Shown here piece by piece: positions 11,201 through 20,200 of a stretch of DNA of 64,000 nt. Each line of letters begins with the position of its first letter. Position 1 is the stretch's first letter. A program made the position numbers and the translations under genes. The notes under the pieces are model-generated. The model was not told where the DNA came from, made no database searches, and saw only the letters and a list, made by a program, of their open reading frames with translations. The stretch spans positions 9,300,001-9,364,000 of the forward strand of contig NC_065408.1 of assembly GCF_024362695.1 (NCBI RefSeq), read 5' to 3'. Source of the DNA: Pectinophora gossypiella (taxonomy: Eukaryota; Arthropoda; Insecta; Lepidoptera; Gelechiidae).

Positions 11201-14200
11201 GCAACCCGTAGAAAAGTTTTATCATTCAAGAAGTTCCTCACAATGCGTTAGTCTTTGAAAATAATCCTCAAGTCAATATTTGTTTCGTAAGTGCTTGTGC
11301 TAATATTTGATACGGCTTCTGTGGCTCACAGTACAATAACATTTTCCTGATCTCTTTCTCGCTATGTTTTTATTTTTATTATACAAATGATAATTCTTCA
11401 TGTGAATTCTATTTCTGTTTACTTTATTTACAACACAAGCACAGTAAAACATGATATCAAAAATATTTTATTTTATAATCGGATCATTACAGAGTTCTTA
11501 GAATTCAAGAGTGTATTTAAATCTATTGTTACTTAATAAATACAATTATACCAAACACGCCTAAGGATTAAGGAAAAATTTCAGAGAAATATACTTACTT
11601 ACCTATTTTGTTGTTTCATACTTATTAGAACATGAGTTTACCGTAATAATCGGGTTTTAGTTTTGAAACTTTTATTTCTATTATTTTGGAGATAAAATCC
11701 ATCCCGAACAAGTCTGAGCAGTCATGTAAGTAAACAATTATCGAGCAAATACAAAGAAACCTTCAAATAAAAGCCAGTGATATGTACATATTTGAAATAT
11801 GCAAACTCGACACACTACCATTCATACATAACATAAACATAAACAACCTAATACGTCCCACTGCTGAGCACAGGCCTCCCTTCAGTCAACCGGAGGGGGT
11901 ATGGAGCATACTCCACCACGCTGCTCCACTGCGGGTTGGGACACTACCATTCGAAAGAAAATTTTTTCGTCCTCAGTTTATGTCCTCTAGAGGTTACTAC
12001 ATTGAATTTAGCGTGACGTCACATAGCCTATAACCACCGGACAATCAAGACGCTTCTAGTGACACCTTATTTGTTAAATTCTGACAGGTGGTTTAGAAGG
12101 TAGGTTGGAACAGACGTGCCTACACACACACTATTATTCATATATACAGTATATGAATTCATGAATACATAGCGGTCAAACATATAACCCTCCGTTTTAC
12201 TTCGCTGAAGTCGGTAAAAAATAAAACTTTATCGCTACGACTTAATGGAATCAACACAAACTTTTTAAAAGGAAAGCTTTTCACGCTTTTCTTTCGTAGG
12301 TAAATCGAATACCTGAATTCTGGTAGAATCCTTTTCGTGAATAAAGGATATTATTTTCAACGCGTCCTTTTCTAAGAAATTCATTCATTTTTTTATGAAC
12401 ACGTCTGAACAAAGGGAAATTTTGATAAAGTCTTTAAAAGCTATTAGATTGTTTTTTTTTTGTGGTATACGTTATTAGAGAGATATTATACTTCCGAAAT
12501 TTCATAAATTAGGAAGAAATATAACTGGGAGATAGAGAAAATGGTTTCAGCAGGGGAACCAAAAATAGTAGTAAATAGTTGCTCATTCTACTTTTAAATT
12601 TTCTGCTTTTGGGTCATGAATAGACATATAGGATAATGTGCAATAGCAAAAAAGCTTGTAATAATAATGTAGGTATAGACAGACGTGATTGATATGACAT
12701 TTCGATACTTGATTTATACCTAGTTGCGAGTATACTCTCGACAAATTGAAATTATTCAAATATATTCAATAGTTAGTTTCCACAGGTTTTTTCCTTCTCA
12801 GCCAATGTGGTTTAGAAAACAAGAGTTTTGGTATCTCTAACTTTCTATAGATACCTTAATTCTTTCTTTCCAACTTTCCACTTAATGACTCGCTCGACTA
12901 ATACTCCCATGCATAATAATGAAGACATGGAATCGTCATCAATGTGAACATAATTCGCTGTGACAACACTTTGTCAACTTTTTTACAGATATAAAACTTT
13001 TCCCATTTGTGAATTGCTTGCGGTCACGCTGCTGTTGACATCGGAATATGTTTAAACGTTAGGCAGATCAGGTCAGGTGGCGGATCAGGGGGGTTAGGTT
13101 AGTTTGGGGGGGAGGGTTCTCAATTTTTCAATTACAAAAACATGATAATGCTAGGGAGAAGAGAAAATAAATCTGTGTAAAAATTAAGTTGTTCGTTAGC
13201 AACATAGAAGCTTTCAATTTAATGGATTACAGATTTTACAACATTTACCCTTGTCTAAAAATACTTAAAACGAAACAGATTTGTAAAAAAATCACGTAAC
13301 GTTTATGAGTTTGTTTCTCTGGTTACATTGTTATTTTCCGTTGAGTCATGAGCCCCAAGGGGGCGATTACAAAGAAAAGCTATGATGCTCAATCACAAAA
13401 GTATACTTAATGTGTATCAGGAATCAGTGAAAAAATGAGTAAGTACTTACAACAACTTCAACGCGCAGATAATTCAACTTTTCATCCTATTTAGTACGTA
13501 CATAATTATACCTTAGGTTTCTATCAATACATTGAAGGTGCAATGCTTAAGTTCCTTCTAATTTGAACATGACCAACTTTCACAAAGTAAACACTTCGCC
13601 ATCTCCGCATTATCCCGTTTTCAACTGATCCTCGCCTAATCTAGAGTTTTTGTCAGGTCTGGTTTTTAGTTTTTGTTTTATTCAAATGTGCCATTCCAAT
13701 TACTTATATAGATATAAATATAGTTATAATACATTGTTTTAGTATTATTAGTGGCAGCTTTCAAGTCATTTCTATAACAAAAAGGAAACGTGAAAAAAAA
13801 ACTATTCAACAACAAACAAAAGCGATACAAATTGCTTCTTGCATCTGCAAGATTAATGGATACCTAGTTAAGTACACAGCTCTAATGAGTGAACTAACAA
13901 GGACCACAATAGCTCGTCGTGTGATAAATGATGTAGGTGCGATATTTTCCGCATATATTAGTCTCAAATGTACAGAGAAAGGAGTCCTCAGTTGCTATCA
14001 GTAATTTCGCAAATAGAGGTCACTCCATTTGCTTACTATTGGTATAACAAGCTTATGGGCCACTCCTATATCTTACACAAGTTACGGAAAGTGAACAATT
14101 GAGCCACAGCTAATGAGAAGAAGGCAAGAACGATACTTTACAAAATATTGTTTTAGTTTTGTCTATCTTTTAAATGTTCAGTCAACTCATGCTTACGTTC

Positions 14201-17200
14201 AGTACATTTTAAAGAGCGAGGTTGGCTATAATGTAGCCTGCATTTGAATAAAAGCATAACATCCCAATTGTGGTAGTTAGATGTACATCCGATATTATCG
14301 AGCTTTATATTCAATAAAACCTGCCTTTTTATTGTAAAAGTAAATTATTAAATGCGCAATTCTTTAACCGATACTTCTTTTCAAATCAGCTTTTATGCAG
14401 CATCGACTCTTCGCTTGGGGAATTTCTATTGGAAAATCAATAAAGACTGTCCTTTTAGTGGGGAAAGTATTGTTTCATCTGAACCATTCGCGGAATCAAA
14501 GGCGTTATAAAGTTAATTTATTCCCGCAATACGCGTGGCATTTGACTGGATATTGAAGAACCTAATATTCAAAAGGAGAGAAGATGAAATTATTAGTAAA
14601 TTCAAAGGAAATATTCCATCAAAATGCTGCCATTTATCAAAATAATACTTTTGTATGCAATATCTTACGAATATTACAGCCTATCATAAAATATATGGTA
14701 AAGTGGCTATGTAATTTGAGAAGCAGTAGAGCTATTGTAGCTATCTGTTTGCAGGAGTTGTAGTAAAAGAGTAGGGTTGAACCGGCGACATCGGTTATCA
14801 TAGAAAATCGGCGTTAGGGTCTTTTTAACCTCTTTCTTTTATTCTGTGATAATTATAAATCATGATTACTATTCTTGTCATATGTTTAACTTTAGAATAC
14901 ATCAATATAAAATTGTTCATTTTACGTACGTTTTTTTTTTTGTACGTATGTATATATACGTACTTAAACACACACTATACTTACGTGTAGCGTAAACTGT
15001 ATTTCCCTACTTGATACTTTTTATATCCTCGTTAAATTCAATTCTTATCAGTCCTAGTTATCGAGGATCTCACGTGTTTTCTTTTAATTAATCCTTCATA
15101 CTACTCACATTGACCTCTGTGTTGAACTTAGGTCACTATCTCAAACGAATTATTACTGAAGTTTCTGAAGTAACAGCTTGGGTTGGTGGTATCAACGGCA
15201 AGCTTAGCACTATCAGTAATGGTTGTAATTTCACCACTTTGCGGCTTCAGTTTGATAACATTTATAATAACGTCATGGCAATAAAATAATGGCTTTTGGA
15301 AGTTCATTTCGGTAATGGCTTCATCAAATGGGCATGGAAATGCTTGGAAAGTTGTTGGAGTAGGGAGCGTGCGCATTTATGGGTAACGGTGTTGTTGTTA
15401 CTCTCCTAACGTCGTAAATTTTAATTTTTCGTTTATTTTTGACGGCATTAAATACTCAGCCAAACAAATGGAGAGCGCTGAGGGCTCTCACTCGATACAA
15501 GGGATCTCGTCGACGTATTACGTATATTAAGTGAACGTTACTGACTCTAACAAAACAAATACTCTATTGCACACATAGGAAATATAGAATAAAAAAACAA
15601 GAGACAAATGGAAAGAGACCATTTATGTCATCGTGCCTTAACCTTGTGTAAAGAGGGTTTATTTGGTTTATTCCTAAGCATCGTAACTAGCATTTGATGT
15701 AATTTTTACAACACCGGCATTTCGCATGAGCGCCGCGCACTTTACATATCCATATAAATTTATTGCTTTTTTTTAATATATACCTTATTTTATTCTATTT
15801 ATCCGTAACTATCTCCTGAATGGTAAATGATATGGGGATAAGAGATAACTTTCACAAATTAGGGATACAAATTTTATGCGTAGGTAGTGAAAATGCAGTT
15901 TGTTATGTGCAACAAATGTCAGATAAAAGATAAAGGTGACAATGTAAAATGAGTTTTTTAAAGCGATTTAATGTAGATTTCCCTTAATCTGTATTAAGTA
16001 ACTGTATAGAAATAAATAAAAGTAACAGTAAGCTTATAAATACTACGATGTACACAGCTAAACCACTCATGGATACTTTTCAGCCAGGGAAATGAATTCG
16101 GTTTGAGAATTCACGTTCCCTAAAGAATATAATATCATTCGATGCGATAGGTTTTGACAGCCATAAACTTCTCACGCACAGTATTTACATTCTATGGATC
16201 TTCGAAATAAGAAAGAAGTCCATTATCATGTTATTTTTCGATAGGACCATAAATTGTAGTATCAATATAAAATACATAACATAAAATATATAAAATACAT
16301 AAAATACATAACATAAATACACCACCACCACCTCACCATATCACCTGATTGTCCGAAAAAGTAATATGATTCCGTGCTTCGGAGGGCACGTTAAGCCGTT
16401 GGTCCCAGCTAATAGCCGTAAAAACACCTCCACCAATATAAAATAAAGCATAAAATCTTGAATGTAATGTATTGCTGTCTATAGATTGTTGCCATCTAAA
16501 TCTATTCAAACGGACGAGTAGGTAACTAACAGTACGATAGATATTCGAATACAATTCGGATTCAATCACTTTTGCGGTACATTTATTTGGTAGGACGTCT
16601 CTCGAATTCTTTTATTACGAAAATACGTTCTGTATGATTTCTGTATGGCATCCGCAATCCCTATAAATAACAAATCGTTAGATGACAACTTGTTATTTGC
16701 TTCCAAGTGACGCTAGTTAATCGTCGTTAAGCTCAATGTCCCTTTTTAACAATTGTGTCTGCAAAACTGAGTCGAACGAGATGTGTAGCTTACCACTCCA
16801 TAAATATGGCCTGGTCCATAACGTTCCATAATTATTCTAGAAAAGATGTTTAAAAGTTCATAAAGCAATTTAGGGCTTCAGTCTCCTTTGGTCCGGATTT
16901 GTTCTGAATATAATTCATTTTCGAATATATCACTGATTTGGACTTATTTCATGGTAATTTTTACAATTTTAAAAATAAGCTTCAAAAGCATTTTATAAAT
17001 GACGGGACCATTCGTCAATGATTACTTGCTAAATGTTTTCTTTTTTGTTTTTCTTTTGTTAGAAATTAAGACAATTATATTGTGTAGGTAAGTTATGTAC
17101 GCCGTAACTGTGATTTACAACAGATTTATATATATATCGTGGCCATATCATAGAATTGATCATTTCATGAAATGATCGTCCATTTCATGAAATGGTCGTA

Positions 17201-20200
17201 TTTCATGAAATAGAACAACATTCGTTGGCCACATCATGATGTGGTTTGGCCAGATCAATGAACACAAAACGTTTAACGATATGACCAACTAAATGCATGA
17301 TTACTTCATGATATGGCCAAACGTTAGCGATCATATCGTAAAATAGTAACATTATCCACCGGTAGTGGCGCTGGTGTCGCTTTGTTTATGTTTTGCATAA
17401 AGGCGGCGGACAATAATTATTCTTGTGTGAACGCGAATAATACGAATAATAATGAGCAAATACAAGATAAAAGTTCATTGAAGCAATGTTTTGACACTAA
17501 AGTGAAAAGAAAAACTCGTATTAACAGTAGACAGCAACTTTATTTTTATTTTTAGGTTATATGGCAAATAATGAAGGTCGAGTGACCACGCTACGTAAAT
17601 CAATGGACTATTATTGGATTTCAAAATATGATATAATTAAAACTGCGAATGAAGAGATATTAATTTTGAAAAAGAAAAATATAGACGATCCTACTGTCCG
17701 TAAAGTTTCTTTTTTTGACGTGACTTATTGTAGATATGCCGCAGATGGCATTAACTACTTGAAACAGGATTCTATTAAAACGCATAAATGTTTTTGTCAT
17801 AATTTAAATTATCATAATCCTTTTTTTTATAATTTTTACAAGGCATAACAGTAGGTTAGGGTGCGGCGGGGGTGGCCCTTGGGCCACCCCTACGCCGCCA
17901 GTATGTTTATCTTACACACGAAAAGTATACTGAATGATGACCAATGGCATGAAATAGTGTCAAAAAATATGACGACGACTTCAAAGCGAGATGCAGTTAC
18001 GGCGTATATGTCAACTACATCAACACTCCGTTAATCGAAAACGACTTTTTAATTTTTAATTGACTTTTAAACATTTTTGTACTTTGTACTAGAGTAATAC
18101 ATTATTTCCTATCTTATTTCGCGTTTTTATTACACCACTTATCATGGACACCCTACATTAATGATATGGCCAAACGTGGATGGAAATATCATTAAACGCT
18201 GACGTTTCAACGATATGGTCAGTTGAAGTTGGCCATTTCATGAAATACGACCATTTCATGAAATGGTCGATCATTTCATGAAATGGTCAATTCTATGATC
18301 TGGCCACGACATATATAATAAGAGTTAATTAGTATTAATGTATAAATGTAAACCATGTGGCAGAACCAATTAAATAAATAAATAAAGCTCAATTTACCTC
18401 AACGGCGTGATGATAGCTCGATGTCTGTCTACCGCGATAGCAGTAAGCGTGAACACACTCACGTTGACGCTGAGAGCTTGGACGAACGGACAGAAAGGAC
18501 ACATGAAGTGCGGTAGGAGCCATCGCTGCAGCAACGCCGCTTGAAACTGCAACAAATAAAAGGAATATAATACCGTATGTTACATAGTTGTAACACTTAA
18601 TAGCTTGCAGCAGTTGCAGCATATAGAGTTGAATTGCAATAGCAGAACAAATGGGCCGGCGGGCACGACTTTGTATTTGACACCAAAAAAATTTAGCGCT
18701 CCGCCCACATATCTCGCGTTTATCCGGTCTGTGTGCAGCTTTAGATCTTTTATACACTGCAACTTTTTACAGCGATGCAAACGATACCATCGCTACACCA
18801 GCTATTAACAGAAATTTGTATCAATGCAGTAGCGATATAGCATTGATGCTGTATCGAGACAGTATAGCCGCTTTTAGAAGCGCGTGTGTGTGTTAAAGTT
18901 AATATTTTGCGCTTTGACGCAGCATCTCAACTGAATCGCGGCAGTATCGGTGCAAAAAGTCGCAAATGTATAAAGAGGTTTAGCTCACACACCAAACATA
19001 AACACATAAACTCATGAATCCTTGTGATGTTAGGTGATCAGCCCATTGCAGAATGTCAGAGTGGACACAATATCTTAGTAGACTTTTTCGGTATGTGCTG
19101 GATAAGCACTTAGCACTTTTTTATTATTATTATTTTGTAGATGCCTAATTATTATATTGTTATAATATGTATTATGTACTACGGCCAATGTTTCGAGTTA
19201 GGAAAACTTTTAACTAGGAATACCTAATGATGTGCGAAAGGTGCAAAGAAACAAAAAGCAATCAAACTTTAAATTTTCTCATTTCGTGGCTCTTTCTGTG
19301 TACCTAATTGAGTTACATCAGTTATTACAAAGTAATATGTTTTAACTATTGTCGATAGCTGGAATTTTCCGCCGCAAAAGTGAAACTAAGATGGAAAATT
19401 CCACTTGATATTAAGTCAGAATCATGAGCTGAATCATCCTCTCAGTATTCACTAAAACCCTGTATAGCTAGTATTGCTAAATTTTATGTTTATTTTTTTG
19501 TTGCCACAACTTGCTAAGTGCACAATATGAAAACTTTGCCGGCCACAAACATGTCATCGACTGACACAAACTACCGTGAAATGTACATAAATCAAACTAT
19601 AATGGTATATCTATTGTGATAATGTTTCATAATATCGCACAGTTTCAATATCAAATTCAAATTTATATTTTATTGCAAAATGCCTCGGCCTACATTTATT
19701 ACCTACGTAGAATTAATACAAAAACTCTTTACTAAAAACTGTCCTATTTATTATTATTTTTTCACTTTTTTTCTGTCTACTTATTGGCCGGGCGAATTGG
19801 AAGCGGTTTCACCATTAATATTACTTAGGAAACAACAATAATTCGGAGGCAACTCAACGTAACCTTTACTTGGCCTGTTTTCCTTTAAGGTTGGAAGGTC
19901 AGTAGTAATTGTTACAAACTCAAGTGCCTAACAATTTTTTTTGATTAAGTACCCGGTATTTATAATAAAGCGATATATTTAACAAACAAATGTGGTATAT
20001 CTATTTATATTTTTATAAAAATATCACAACAACTTCAACAACAACAAATTGGTTTACGGCTGCACAAACGTCGGCTGGATTTCCTTTTTGAAACCGAATA
20101 CCGTTTGACATACGAATTGCTCGAAAACGATAAGTCGAATGCCCATGAGATCGACAAATCATGAACTCGATAGGATGAGACATCAAAATCTCGAAAGAAC

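Larger units (their letters stand above)
17137..18309. mobile_element. 1173-bp TIR DNA transposon with 75-bp palindromic TIRs (family N)
   Basis: Ends are TCGTGGCC...GGCCACGA. The terminal 75 bp (17137-17211 and 18235-18309) are inverted repeats with 3 mismatches by eye, and each holds three CATTTCATGAAATG-like palindromes. Inside the TIRs are further GGCCATATCA-like motifs in both orientations. The interior has short coding-looking frames (17390-17557; 17561-17710; a stretch ending in TAA near 18034), a GC hairpin and a nested family E fragment. Flanks are TA-rich, so the TSD is unclear. It is probably a non-autonomous or decayed element; I do not recognise the superfamily. Confidence 0.88.
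6893..18397. other. 11.5-kb kinin receptor intron filled with TEs
   Basis: The largest intron in the reading. Individually listed: SINE A pieces, family C, a LINE 3' end, SINE H, AC-rich DNA and the 17137-18309 TIR element. Between them (for example 9200-10100, 12220-15120, 15500-16260) I see only AT-rich unique-looking DNA and no exon with splice signals. Confidence 0.6.

Noticed and set aside
13080..13100. Insect telomeric repeat (TTAGG)n
   Set aside because: Only two units, inside a G-rich tract.
17137..18309. Repeated palindromes as a CRISPR-like array
   Set aside because: The spacers are not regular, the repeats are confined to transposon ends, and the genome is eukaryotic.
18580..18808. 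Overlapping frames on both strands near 18.6 kb
   Set aside because: They cover intron and MITE sequence next to the real TM3 exon and show no family features.
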